64,000 nucleotides of DNA from Podospora pseudoanserina (Eukaryota > Ascomycota > Sordariomycetes > Sordariales > Podosporaceae). Under the pieces are notes generated by a model. It had not been told where the DNA came from. It made no database searches and worked only from the letters and a program-made list of their open reading frames with translations. Below are positions 47,112 to 59,617 of this stretch, one piece after another. The position numbers and the translations under genes are program-made. Numbering within the stretch: position 1 is the stretch's first letter; every line of letters begins with the position of its first letter. The stretch lies in the NCBI RefSeq assembly GCF_035222485.1, contig NW_026946672.1, forward strand, positions 62,001 to 126,000, written 5' to 3'.

Positions 47112-50100
47112 CTTTTAGCTCTATCTTATAGTTATTTAACTATAAACTAAGGCTAAATCTTTTTACTTACTTAGATTTTAGTTAGTCCGGATATCGTTAA
47201 TAAAATTCTTTTTATTTATTTAAGTAATTAAGGTATACCTATAGTTCCTACGAATTATCTATAACCGAATATTCTAACTAATTAACTAAATACTTTAATT
47301 AGCCTTTATTAAACCGTAAATTTAATATTTTTTCTATATTATACTTTTTTTCTTCGTCCTTCGCTACTACCTATATATTAGCTTTACTTATATATAGTAC
47401 GGATTTTAAAAATAAAATATAAAAGGTATATAATCGTAAATATATTATATTAAATAGTTTTAATTCGAATACCGTTTCTAATAACTTTTTTTTAACCTTA
47501 AATAGTCCTACTCTCCTATAGTCTAGCTTTTTATTAGGTCTTTTAATACGTAAATTACGTATAAAAAGGAATACTATATCCCTCCCTTTAAAGCGAGGTC
47601 CCTCGAACCTTTTAATATTATAGTATTTCCATATCCTTTCCTTTATAAACTTTAATTTTTATTTAAGTTTACCGTAAAATATATATATTTTATTTACTTT
47701 AATTTTAGCCTTAAGCACCTTAACCGTAGGTCCTTACCGTAAGTTTATTTCGTAACCGAAGTTTACGAAGAATAGTATAGCTTTAGTCGTTTTAATTAAT
47801 AATATATTATATACTAATTATACCGTAAATAATAGTTTAACCTAATCGTTTTACTCGAAATTAATATAATTCCGTAAATACTATTTTACGATTTAATTAA
47901 ACCGTTCCGTCTAACCGTCCGTCTAAAGGTAATAGGCCAAAGACACTTTATTTACTACTCTTAACCTCGTTATTAACGCTCTTTAGAACTTCGATATAAA
48001 CTTAATATTACGGTCTATAATAAACTTTTTTAATTATATATATATTAATATAATATACTATAGTACTATATTTATTAATTATTTTACCGACTAAGTCTCC
48101 TTATAAAGTAAGAAATATACTTACTTAATAAACCTATCGATTACCGTTAATATACTATTATACTTAACGCTAGTTACCGTATCCTTAAACTTTAGTAATT
48201 TAATAATAAAGTTTATCGTAATTAAATTCTATAACCGTTCTACTACCGGTAGTAACTCCAGAAATCTATAGGGCTTATACCTCGTAACCTTTATTCTTTC
48301 GTACGTATAGTATAATTAAATAGCTTTCTTAATATCGTTTTTAATCCTTAACTAATTAAAATACTATTTAATTTTTTCTATAATCTTAATAATATCTATA
48401 TATCCTCCGAGTTTTAATATATAGATCTCTATTACTAATACCGTCCTATTATTTAATATTACGTACGCTCGATTTTTATATTATAGTTTTCCTTAATTAT
48501 TTTTCTAAATACCTTATAGCTTTAGTTTTTCCTATTAGTATTACTTTATAATATCGCTACTTAACTTCCTTTAATACTTATTATAAATAACTTTTTCGCG
48601 ATATATTACGTAATATTCTATTTACGGCTATAATAAATACTTAAAAATACTATTTAGCGCTTCCTTAAATAATAATAGTAACTCCCTAAATATATTTTTA
48701 TAATAGTCGGTACGCCGGCTAAATACGTTTACCCTAACGTTCTCTAAACCCTTTTTATAATTAATTTAAAAATTAAATTTTAAAAGAAACTCTAATTATT
48801 ATATTTACCGTACGTTAAGGACCTTCGTAATAGTAAAGTATTATAGATTTTTATAGTCCGTATAGACCTATATTTTATATTTAATACCGTTAAAGTATAG
48901 CCTCTATTCCTCGAACGCTTCGATAATAGTAAATAGCTTTTTATTATAAATTAAGTAGTTTTAACGTACCCTCTCGAGTTTTTTTAAAAAGAAGGTTACC
49001 GGGTATAATTTATTATTATCGTTTCGCTATCCTAACTATTTACCGATCGTATAATTTAATACGTTTACCTTAACCTTAAATAATCGATTAGGGTCTAATA
49101 ATTTAAGTACCGGGTCTTTTAAAATAACCTTTTTTAGCTCCTAGAAGGCCTACTCTTTTTCCTATCCCTACCGGAACTTTACGTCTTTTTTAATTAAATA
49201 GTTAAATAGCCGCGTAATACTTATATACCTACGGATAAATATCCGATAAAAGTTTATAAACTTTAAAAATTCTTTAACATATATTTATAATTATAGCGTA
49301 GGCTAGTCCTTAACTACTATAATTTTCCTAAATTCTATACGAACCTTACTTAACGATATTAAATATTTTAAATATATTATTTTCTATACGTAGAACTCGC
49401 TCTTTTCCTTATTAATAAAGAGTCCGGTTTTATATAGCGCGTTAAGTATCTCTCGTACGTATTACTTATACTCCTTTAAAATATATAAGTAAATAAAAAT
49501 ATTATCAAGATAATATACTATTATTTTATCGAGGTACTTTTATATAGTATAATTAACGAAAAATTAGAACGTTATAGGTATATTAGTTAACCCGAATAGT
49601 ATTACGAAATACTCGAAATAATTATAGGGTATACGAAACGCTATTTTCTATTCGTTTTTTTCTTTAATCCGTATATAGGTATACCTAATAAATATATTTA
49701 AACGTATAAAGTATTATACTTTTACTAATTAACTCTATAACCTAAATAATAACGGTAGTAAGTAATTATTTTTTACCGTTTCGTTATTTAGCTACCGGTA
49801 ATCTATATATAATCGTAAACCACTATCCTTCTTCGGTATAAAAAATATAAAGTATTTTACTAACGATATAAACTCCCTAATATATCCTTTCTTTAAGTTT
49901 TTATTTAAATACTTCCGTAGCTCCTTACTTTATTTATCGTTAGTATAGTAGACCTTAAATAACCGTAGCTTAACTCCTTTTTTTAATTTAATCTCGTAAT
50001 CCTACGGTCCTTACTCTAAAAGCCTTTCTAAATACTTAACCGTAAAGGCTAAGTATCCTCGATATTCTACCGGTACCGCCTTTTTCTTACCTTTTTCCAC

Positions 50101-52904
50101 GTTATTATAATAAATATATTTATTAACCTCCGATATCTCTATTAACGTTATTAACCTTACTTTTTCGATTTTACTACCTATATCGATAAAATATATTATT
50201 ACTTTCTATACTCTTTACAGTAGTACCGTAGAGGGTACTCGTCCTATACTTTACTCCGTACGTACTCCTAATCTTTTATCGTTAATTAAATACTTTTAAA
50301 ACTTTTTTAATCGTAAGTAACTACTATTCCTCTAATCGATATTTAGGTTATAGTCTTTATATTATAATTACTTTAAAATTATATTTTTCGAGGGTCCTAT
50401 ATCTATAATATTAAATATAATTAATATCGTTTTTCCTTTAACTATAATATTTAAAGATAATATCTTTTTATAGACCTTTTATATAGGAAATAGACCTTAT
50501 ATAACTATTTATTCCTTCTTTTTTTTCTATAGTATATAGGCTTAATATATAAACTATAGCGAAATTAAATTTATTTCCGTATTACCGTTTACTAATACTA
50601 TTGCCTAGAGATCCCTCTATTATATAGTAACCTAAAAGCATTTATCTTTCTTACCTTTTCCTTATATAGTAGCGACCTTACTAACGAGCGTTAAGTTATT
50701 ATTCTATACCTTTACTTTACGTTAATACCTTCGAAAATATTATTTATAATCCGTTAAAAGTTAATAGCCCTTACGAAGGGCCGTAAGTCGTTTCTTAAAC
50801 GGTTATATCGTTTAAAAGCGTTTTTTTACCCTAGGTTATTTAATAATATAAAGTCTTTTAACTATACTCGCCTAGCTTCCTCCTATCTTCCGTTTTTAAT
50901 ATTCTTTTATATTTATATTCGATAGCAGTTCTTTTACTTAATCTTAAGCGTTTTAGCTTAATAATATCGTTTAACCTTTTCCTATAAATATATAGCGTAG
51001 TCTAAGCTTAGGTATTATCCTAATATTACTTTTTTTTATAAACGTACGTTATTATTTATATTTTAACCGTTTACGTATTCGATATAGTACTTTATATACC
51101 TTAGTACGATTTATATAACTTAAAGGCTATCCTTTAGTTTAACCGGGTTTTAAACTTTTTATAAAACGTAGTCGTTTAGATCTTCCTATTAGGCTTTTTC
51201 CTATCGGACTATAGTCCTTCTAACTAACTATAGTTTACCTTCTTTACTTACTTTATATACCGGCTAGTAACTATATAATAACTTATTTTAATAATACTTT
51301 ATATATTTATATATAATATACTAAAATTAAAGTACTCTTTAATACTCCGGATACTTAAAATAAAGCTATACCGTATCTCCTTTATAGGATATATACTATA
51401 TAGATATTAGTATATCCTTTAATAACTTCGCGATTTTAATACTAGCGACCTTCCTACCTTTTTAATACTTTTCCTAGCTTTTATATAAAAGCTTTATAGG
51501 CTATAATATATTTTATAAAATAATAATTCCGTATTTATTATATTACTTTTTTAATATTATTTATTTAATAGGTCCTTATATAAAACCTTTGTCTTTAGCG
51601 ACCTCTATAGTAACTTCCGTAGTAATTTATATTAATTAATCCTATAATATTTATATTTAAAGATCTCTTTTTTCGTACTCCGCCTTTAACCTTTTTAGGG
51701 TTTCCTTTACCTTCTAGAACTCTATATTTTCTTATTTAGCGTATTAATTAAAGTTTTTTTCGGAATTTACCACTCCGCCTTATTAATACCCGATAGCTAT
51801 TACCTCTATAACCCTCGGTCCTTTCGATATAATAATTAATGTAATTTCCTTTTTCTATTCGAGCTATTTAAATACTTAATAGTCTTTCTTAAAGTATTTT
51901 ACTTTACCGTAATTAAAATACTTAAGGTTATCTTTACTTTAGCCCTAGCTTTATAATCTTTATTACTATATAGCGTCGACCTTTATCGGTCTTACGTATA
52001 TAGTACCGGAGTAATTAATATTAAAGTATTTTCTTTTTTATTTATCGTTAGGACGGTTATTACCGAAGTATCCCTTATTATTATTATTATTATAGTAACC
52101 CCTACTATTTTTTTTCTCCGTACGCCGCTAAAATTACCGATCGTTAATCCGAATAGCTATAGCGATATACTTATCGATAGTATTAGGCTTTAACTTTTTA
52201 TATAACTTATCCTTTACCTTTTTTTTAAAGCCGTTATAAAAGAACTATATTAATCCCTTATCGTTAATAGTACTACGTAGGCTATCGATCTTAAATAAAG
52301 CCGCGTAATTAGCTATTAAGTGCGTTTAATATAGGTTTACGAGCCTCTCTTATACGCGCTTTACTTTATCGTACTCCCTAAATACCTTTTTAAACTTAAT
52401 CTTAAAGATACGATAGCTCTCGAAGTATTTTATAGTAATTTTCTTTTAATCCTCCGGCTCTTACTCGTAATAGTTATCGAAGATAAGCTTAAACTACGCG
52501 AAAGCCCTATCCTTAAGTCTAGTAGCCGCAAAAATTACTTTTAACTCTTCGTTAATAAACTAATTTAAATAGTAACGAAAATAAGTTTTAAATTAAATTA
52601 AAAATCCTTTAAGCTCTACCTTTTTTCCTTTATAGCGCTTTAGTGCCGGAAACTTAACGGTTAACTTAGGTACGATCGTAATAATAATAATCTACTCCCG
52701 GGTCTACTAAGCCTTTTCCTTAAGCTCTTTAAGGCGCTTAACGACCTATTCTACAATAGTAAGTACAGGTCTAATGCTAGTAAAAGGTCCCTCGCTACCT
52801 AGGCTAGACAGGACGCCTCCCATCTAAATATTCTTAAGTCCGGCTATAGTAGTAAAAAAACGCCTTTAACTTATCCGTAATAGAGTTAAAGTAAGTATAT
52901 AACG
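47112..52904 (-). pseudogene. B4 gag-pol (relic)
   Basis: The minus-strand frame is colinear with B2: gag next to the right LTR, then protease, RT (YxDD region near 49500), RNase H, integrase and chromodomain near 47200-47400. It has dense RIP stops and is non-coding. Confidence 0.8.
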
Positions 52905-53308
52905 TATAACGAACCTCTATCCAGAACCTCTAAAAGGGACACTGGTTAAAGGCACTTCTAAATAATCCTAGTCTGGTACAGCTAAATAATATATAATAAC
53001 GGCTTATCTCTATCACAATAGTCTAAATACCAACGATTATAACTTATATTATATACTACAGAACTGTCTATCTACGCCGGCCAGTTCCTCCGTATATATA
53101 GACCCGTGGACCGTGGACCGTTGACTTACAGACGGTCCTCGGTCCGCTCCTGATTAGCCGATGCCGGACCGTGGACCGTGAGCCCCACCGCGGTCCCCGG
53201 TCCCCATCTTATTGGTCCGTTGCCCTTCTGGACCGTGAGCCCCGCTCGACGGCGCGGTCCAGTCTTGATTGGTCCCTCGTGGCCCCACTGTCTTCCAGAA
53301 CCGTGACA
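52905..53308 (-). repeat. B4 5' LTR
   Basis: A 404-bp LTR. The outer U3 half from about 53100 is nearly identical to the unmutated solo LTR at 41788-42191 in inverse orientation. The inner half is RIP-mutated. Confidence 0.9.
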
Positions 53309-53670
53309 GTCTCCCCTCTTGACGAACAGCTGTCTGGTGGTGTGTGTGTTTGTATCTGAGCCTCGGGGGATGGTTGTGGTGATGGCGAGGGAGCAGAGGA
53401 CGATGAAGTAACGCGTAGTCTCGATCGGGATCTTGGAACGTGCTGTCGGTCTTTAGGTGTGCTGTAAACACACTCCGTCGGAATCCCACGGTGCTTGCAT
53501 TGGCCGCAGGGAGACTCGCGATCGCATCGTGTTTTTCGCGTACGACACTAACCACTGTCAACATCTAAAGAGGTCCAGCTTCTGTCTCAGTCGGACTCAT
53601 CTTACCTGCCAGCAAGATACAGCTTCCCGAACTCTGGGTCGTTTCCGCCCCTTCAGCTGTTGCTCGATAA
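53309..53670 (-). pseudogene. Zn(2)-Cys(6) zinc-cluster end of a transcription factor, cut by B4
   Basis: On the minus strand an exon ending at 53606 reads EQQLKGRKRPRVREAVSCWQ. A 58-bp intron follows (53605-53548, GTAAG...TTAG), and the next exon from 53547 reads CRTRKTRCDRESPCGQCKHR and on to GIPTECVY. Together these give C-x2-C-x6-C-x5-C-x2-C-x8-C, the fungal binuclear zinc cluster that binds DNA. A basic stretch and a serine/proline-rich linker follow (APSPSPQPSPEAQI) until B4 at 53308. The rest of the protein is the mutated frame at 44890-45845. No in-frame ATG is visible before the first exon, so at least one more exon should lie upstream (53670 to about 54000). This half shows no RIP. 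The gene is broken and probably null. Confidence 0.82.
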
Positions 53671-54494
53671 ACGAGTTAGCGCTTATATGGCTGAATGTTA
53701 GAGCTATGTTGAAGTGCCAAGAGTCGGAAGCTATGAGTAAAATATCCACTTGAACTTTCCCAAAATTGGAATCTCAGGGAGGAGAGATCGAGATCTTGAT
53801 CCCACACAGAAAGAGGACAGAAGTGAAGATAAACCTAAGCTCCCGGGTCTGGAATAACATGTGCTTTCCGGGCTGGCAACGAAGGCGTCATTAGTCACTC
53901 GGGCAGGACCCATGCTGAACGATATCGGGAGCGGAAGAGAGGTCCACGATAGTCGATGCATGTTTTGAGGCAGTGACATCGAGAAGGCCGTTCTTGGCGA
54001 AGCCTCGGGAGGAGAATGGGGGTGGGGAGTATCTTGATAAGGAGGGGAACGTGGTTTGAGAACCTGCCTTGGGGGCTTAGACTTTGGTGTGGGTGCGGGC
54101 TCCGGGCGGGACTTGGAGCGGGGTGTTGTACGATAGGTGCAGTTTCGCGAAAATATTCATCGCTTAATGCTTGTTCCTGGATATATTTGGGATATCTGAT
54201 GATGATAATAATACTTATTCTATCTCCACTGTTGTTTTGTTGTGTTGGGTATATCTAATGTTTGAGTGCATGTGGTGGAAGTATTTGCAGGCTCTAATGC
54301 GCCAAATATGCAGGGCCACGTGGGTTGGAGTGGTAAGGCATAGTTAACACCACATCCCAGTGTGGACTGTTCAAGGCATCAATTTCGAATCACGTCAGGA
54401 TCTTTCAGATCGCGCATGCTCATTCTCTTCTCCACCTCTTGCCCCCGAGAATTTTGTGCCGTTTCCTCGACCTCTGAACACGTGCTTTCAAGTA
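53671..54494. other. Intergenic region between the broken factor and the CorA-like gene
   Basis: Base composition is normal. It should hold the missing first exon and promoter of the minus-strand factor and the promoter of the plus-strand CorA-like gene. No site can be placed with confidence. The open frames at 53731-53979 (minus) and 54016-54258 (plus) look accidental. Confidence 0.45.
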
Positions 54495-55993
54495 ATGGAG
54501 GGCTTGCAGAAGCAAGGCCTCGAAGCCTCGAACAAAATCTTATTCCGCCCAAGGCCTGAAGAGCATGAACTCATCACTATTGATTCGACAAATTCTGAAC
54601 CAAGACGATGCACAGGTTATCTTTTAGGAGACATTTTTCGCACAGTCCAACATGCGCCTCCTTCCGATCCAGCTTCACCAGCAACGACTGTGCCGGCGGT
54701 CCCGGCACTTTGCCTGATCAAGCTGAATATCGACCACGAAACAGAGGACGATTTTAACCGCGCTCCAACCATTAACACCTCGCGAGATGACTTCAAAAGG
54801 CTATGGAACAACTTCAATCTAGACAAATCTACGATCTATCACATCTCCAAAGGCGCCCGAGGTCTGCACCTCTACCAATCCGTCCCGTCTGGCCAGATGA
54901 ATGATCCGTCGGCACCGGACATGCAATTCACTGTTGCGTCTTATGGCTACTGCATGACGTGGACCTACACCCCTTCCACACAAACCACTCGCGGCGCGGT
55001 CATTTTTCGAAGGAACCGTGATCATCACTTCAAGAACTGGTACTCAATGCTCAAGTTGCAAACATCTTCTGTGCGACATCCTCTATGTCTTTTCATGGTG
55101 TTGGCGATGGAAACTATCGAGTACGCCTGGGTTGACAGTCTCAAATGGCAAGGAGTCATCTACGAAATTGAAAGCCTCAGCCAGTTGAACCCGTGGTCAT
55201 CACAAGCAGAGGGGGCCAAGATGACCTTGGATAAGGCGACAGACGGGCAGCAAGAAGTAGGAAGGGCGCTTGTAAAGATTGAAGATCATATTAAGCAAAT
55301 GCATAGCCTTAGGGCGGTGGTGAGATTGCTGGAAGACGCCGGGTTTTGGGTAAATCTACACGGAGACAGCACGACCCAAATGAAGGATGCAGGGCGTGAG
55401 ATTAGACAGCGCGTGGAACACTGGCAATTCCGACATCAGTATCTCAAGGAACGGGGACAGACCCAGTTGAATGTGGTCAGTCATGATCCCCGGTGCATGA
55501 CAAGAGATCTGTGCGTCCTCGAGTGTGACCGACGCAAGGCTGACTTGTGTTGCAGTTGTATAACATCATTAATCGATATGATGCCGCTTCAAGCATCTCC
55601 ATTGCTCAGTCGGCGAGAAAGGACAGCCGGTCGATGAAGACGATTGCGGACATGACGATGTGGTTTTTGCCAGGGACGTGCATTGCGACTCTGTTCGCAC
55701 TTCCCTTTGTGCCTGCGGCATTGGCATCATTTTGGATTTATTGGACATTCGCTATTCCCGTCACTTTCTTGGTGGTGGGAATTCGATATTCGTGGTTTTC
55801 AAGGGCGTTGGCCGACATGAATAAGTGTTTTGGTCATGGAGAGGGGCATTCGAGCCAGGATCCCGAAGTGGGAATACCTGAAAGGCCAAATGACCACTCA
55901 CCAGTGCCTGAGATCCATTCTGATCCCACTAAATGCGGGACGTTGGGAAAGAGAACCGTGCGTGTAATAGCACATGAAGCTGAGATAGTCTGA
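54495..55993 (+). CDS. CorA-like membrane protein (fungal, uncharacterised)
   Basis: Two exons, 54495-55475 and 55556-55993, give 472 residues. The 80-bp intron starts GTCAGT (not the usual GTAAGT) and ends GCTGACTTGTGTTGCAG with a good branch site. The first in-frame ATG is at 54495; the frame is open further up to 54360 but without ATG, so an upstream exon is possible. The C-terminal third has the pattern of fungal CorA-like proteins: a soluble helical part, then LYNIINRYDAASSISIAQSA, MKTIADMTMWFLPGTCIATL (first membrane helix, about 360-375) and FWIYWTFAIPVTFLVVGI (second, about 386-405). CorA proteins carry Mg2+ and other divalent ions, but the GMN signature of true transporters is not seen, as in many fungal relatives, so transport is not shown. 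Confidence 0.78.
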
Positions 55994-56609
55994 TAAGGAC
56001 ACCCGAGCAGGCAACTTCCACAACTACCTCCTAGGGCCTGTTGCCACATAGACAATTGTAGTTATACTCTCTTTTACCTGTTTCTTAGACCTCTCATTTC
56101 AATGCGTTTTAAATTTTCATTCCTCAATCACACTTTGTTAACCAACGAACCGGTTGCTCTTGCCAGACCACCCATCATGACATCTGGCAGATGTTGTGGG
56201 CCTACGGCTAAGTACACAGGTAGGTTGCAAATAATAAGATTGAATCGTTCGTTAAATAAGAAAAGAGAAAGTCAAGGAAAGCCCAGACCTACAGGGTTTC
56301 TTTACACTTCAGAAAGTCCCTCTTATCTTGACCGGAGTTCCCTCAACAATTGTGTGGACCTCCACCCTTTTCTCGTATCCCTCACAGCCACTGGCGCCTC
56401 CCCAGATAAGAAACCCTAACCCGGATATCATCCAACACAGAGGGAAGGAGCACTAAAGTTTCGCTGCTTCCATTGTAAAGTTTCCATGATTTGCCCCCCA
56501 CCTTCTTTCGACGCCATCGGACATTTAATCTCCAACCTTCAACTTACAACCCGCAGCTTCATCCACAGGATCGTCGCCGTGTTTGAGACTCCCCAGAGAC
56601 TATCCCATC
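55994..56609. other. Intergenic, CorA-like to F-box gene
   Basis: Nothing recognisable was found. A 105-codon frame at 56102-56419 has no family resemblance and a low-complexity look. The F-box promoter and leader should be here; CT-rich runs near 56490-56540 fit a fungal leader. Confidence 0.45.
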
Positions 56610-57784
56610 ATGGTGACGACACGGTCTCAAAGTCGCCGCGAAGCGCCCAAACGCAAATTCGACGACCGCGACTCGGATCATGATGATGACACCCAGCCCA
56701 GCAAGAGCTCTACATTCGGCATCATCAACCCCATGGATAAACCCCGGCGGGCTACCCTAGATACCCTTCCCACCGAACTTCTCTGCCAAATTTTCGAAGA
56801 CCATAAAATTACCTTCAATCAGAAAAAGCGGCTGTCACTGGTGTGCAAGCGGCTCTGCACGATTTTGAGACCAGTTTTGTTTAGCACCCTGGCACTTGGG
56901 ACTGACGTGAACGGGAAAGGGTACGATTGGATGGAGTATCTTGAAAAGAAGGGACAGCACCTCACTCAAACCGCTACGTATGTGCAAAGGTCCACAAAAC
57001 CAGACTGAACATCGTGCTAATGCTTTGTAGTCGCGCTGTACTTCACAACTGGGATATGGGCCAGTATGATGGTACAAATCAACGCATTCACATCGCGCAC
57101 CCTTCGTCAAATGCGGCATCAATGTACTCCTCGTCACCATCCTCTACATCAGCTCCGGCAGGGGCGATGGGATACGCTAGAAGAAGGCTATGCAAATGGC
57201 TTGCCTCCCGACCCCATCGATCCGTCACAAGCCTTTCAAGTCCTAGCGCAAATGCCTAATTTGACGAAGCTATCCATGGATGGCTTTGAGGATGGGTTTG
57301 AATGTGACTTATTCAAGTGCCGGCCGCTATCTGGGACTCCAATGGGGCAGTGCTGGCCCGTTCTCTCGTCGGTCCAGATCTTGACACTGAGCCCGGATCT
57401 TGGCAGCCTAATGTTCAGCGACGATCTTCATGCGCTCCTAATAAGATCTTGCCCTAATGTCAACACTCTTTGCATCAACATTCGCGAAAATGCTTGGGTT
57501 GATACGTGGGACGATGAGCGATGCTTCTGGGATTGGATGAGACTAGCATTGAGTGAGGCATCGAGGTTATCCCAGCTCGTCGACCTTCAGATGTTTCGTT
57601 TTGGCTATTTCGCCGATGTCAATTGGGCAGTGGGAGCGAGGAGAGAGAGACCGATCAAGAAGTGTATGAATGGCTGGACTCCATATGACATTGTCGGTAA
57701 GTTCATTTTCTCCAAGGTTCCTCATGTCTTTCATGTCATGCTAATTCGGCTCAACTTCAGAAGTCCACAGATATTTCCCAAATA

Positions 57785-57848
57785 ACGTGCGTGATAAGCG
57801 AGTCGTACAGACAAGCGAGTCGTACAGACAAGCGAGTCGTACACTTTC
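57785..57848 (+). repeat. Left inverted terminal repeat of the Fot1/pogo element
   Basis: Sixty-four bases ending in ACACTTTC, holding three copies of GCGAGTCGTACAGACAA (the last one partial). Confidence 0.85.
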
Positions 57849-57901
57849 TTGGCACAACACGTCTTTCCAACTTCTCTCACTAATCCTACCACCAATTTAC
57901 T

Positions 57902-59575
57902 ATGGATTCGCTTCCAGTAGAATCTCGAATGATTATGGCCCTTAAAGCTATGGAAAACAACCCAGGGCTTAGTCTTCGAGGCGCAGCGACCATCTATAAT
58001 GTACCGCCAACAACCCTCTCCGATCGACGCGCTGGCAAACCTGCACGACGCGATACTCTAGCCAATTCGCGTAAGCTTACCGATTTAGAAGAGAAAACGA
58101 TTGTTCAATATATTATTGAGCTATGTGCGCGAGCTTTTCCACCAAGATTGCGTAGTGTGGAAGATATGGCTTACTAACTGCTACGCGTACGCGACGCGCC
58201 TTCTGTTGGCGTACGGTAAGCTTATAACTTTGTTAAGCGCTAACCAGAACTTCGGACGCGTTTTACGCGTAGATACGACTATTAGAGAGCTAAGTGCGAG
58301 GATCTAAAGGTTATAGCCGAGTAGTTTATACTTATATAGAATATTATAGCTAAGTACGGTATTGTGGAGGATAATATCTATAACTTCGACGAGACTAGGT
58401 TTATAATGGGCATTATTTTCGCGGGTATGGTGGTTATGACCTCGGACGGCCTTGGAAAGGCAAAACTAGCTTAGCCTAGTAATCGTGAATAGGCGAAGGT
58501 AATTTAGGGAGTTAATGCCCTTAGCTGGGCTATCCCTCTCTTTATTATCTTAGCCGCGTAGTACTACCTCGCTAACTAGTATACCGAGTATAACCTTCCG
58601 GCCGATTAGCGTATCGTAACCACCGATAATAGCTGGACTACCAATATAGTAGGCCTAGATTGGATTAAGCACTTCGACTATTATATGGCGTTCCGTATAA
58701 AGGGTAAATACCGGTTATTAATCCTCGACGGCTACGAAAACCACTACTCGACCGAATTCGAGCGCTACTGCCAGCAAAACACCATTATTACGCTCTATAT
58801 ACCTCCACATTCTTCCTACTACCTTTAGCTACTCGATATCGGCTACTTTGGGCCGCTAAAGCAGGCGTACGGTCGCCAGATCGAGGACTTAATACGTATA
58901 TATATTAACCACGTAAGTAAGCTCGAGTTCCTCTATGCCTTCCGCGAGGCCTTCTTCGCCTCTATAACGGAGAAGAATATATAGGGTAGCTTTGCGGGTG
59001 CTGGCCTTATACTATACGATCCAGAGAGGGTGCTTTCTAAGCTGGATATAAAGCTTCGTACGCCAACACCCCCAGCCTCACGGCCCGGCACTCCACAACC
59101 TTGGATGTTCCAGACACCACAAAACCCCCGAGAAGCTAACTCACAGTCAACGCTTATTAAGACTCGCATTACCAGCCATCAAAATAGCTCCCCGACTTCG
59201 ATGTTAGCTACGGTGGACCAGCTTACTAAGAGTACGATAGCTGTGATGCACCAGGTAGCTCTCCTTCGTGCAGAGAACACTTCACTCCGTAAGGCCAACG
59301 AGGCACTAAGCAAGCGCCGGAGAGCTAAAAAAACACGTGTGAGGCTTGGAGGGTCACTTGCCGTACAAGAGGCACAGGATCTACTGGATCAGAAAGCTGT
59401 GGGCGAGTAGGTAATCCAGGAAAATCGACAAAGTGGTGGTAGTACAGGGGGGTCTCGTACGAAGACTCAGTGCTGTAGTGTATGCGGCAAGCCTGGCCAT
59501 AATGCACGTACCTGTAAGGAGGCTGCAGAATCATCTGATTCATCGGATTCTAATTCAGTAATTGTAGTTTCCTAA
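57902..59575 (+). pseudogene. Fot1/pogo transposase, DDE_1 type, with RIP stops
   Basis: The frame of 558 codons stays in one phase but has several stops, the first near 58176. Order: N-terminal psq/HTH region (MALKAMENNPGLSLRGAATI, PPTTLSDRRAGKPARR); CENP-B-like region (KLTDLEEKTIVQYI); DDE domain with NFDETGF near 58386, LLILDGYENHYS near 58717-58750 and LLDIGYFGPLKQAYG near 58833; then a serine/proline-rich tail, a leucine-rich helix (LLRAENTSLRKANEAL) and a CCHC knuckle (CSVCGKPGHNARTC near 59473-59514). The knuckle is common in fungal pogo transposases. Stops fall at TAG/TAA for likely CAG/CAA. The enzyme would cut and join the element at TA sites; this copy cannot make it. Confidence 0.85.
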
Positions 59576-59617
59576 TATTGTGGTTGTGTAATTGAGGATA
59601 GTTATGGTGGGGTGGTG

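Larger units (their letters stand above)
45846..53308 (-). mobile_element. Ty3/gypsy chromovirus B4, inserted in a transcription factor gene
   Basis: B4 has LTRs at 45846-46249 and 52905-53308, 7463 bp in all, with a perfect GTCTC duplication (45841-45845 and 53309-53313). It reads on the minus strand and is complete in layout but RIP-mutated. It marks the right edge of the AT-rich block: beyond 53308 base composition is normal. Confidence 0.93.

Noticed and set aside
53154-53564. 136-codon minus-strand frame beginning MLTVVSVVREKH
   Set aside because: It overlaps the zinc-cluster exon in another phase and runs into the LTR; the C-x2-C-x6-C-x5-C-x2-C-x8-C frame is clearly the real one.
54360-54494. 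Longer start of the CorA-like protein (425-codon frame from 54360)
   Set aside because: The codon at 54360 is GTG; the first in-frame ATG is at 54495. An upstream exon remains possible.
56102-56419. 105-codon plus-strand frame before the F-box gene
   Set aside because: There is no domain, no splice context and no family resemblance; it is probably intergenic.
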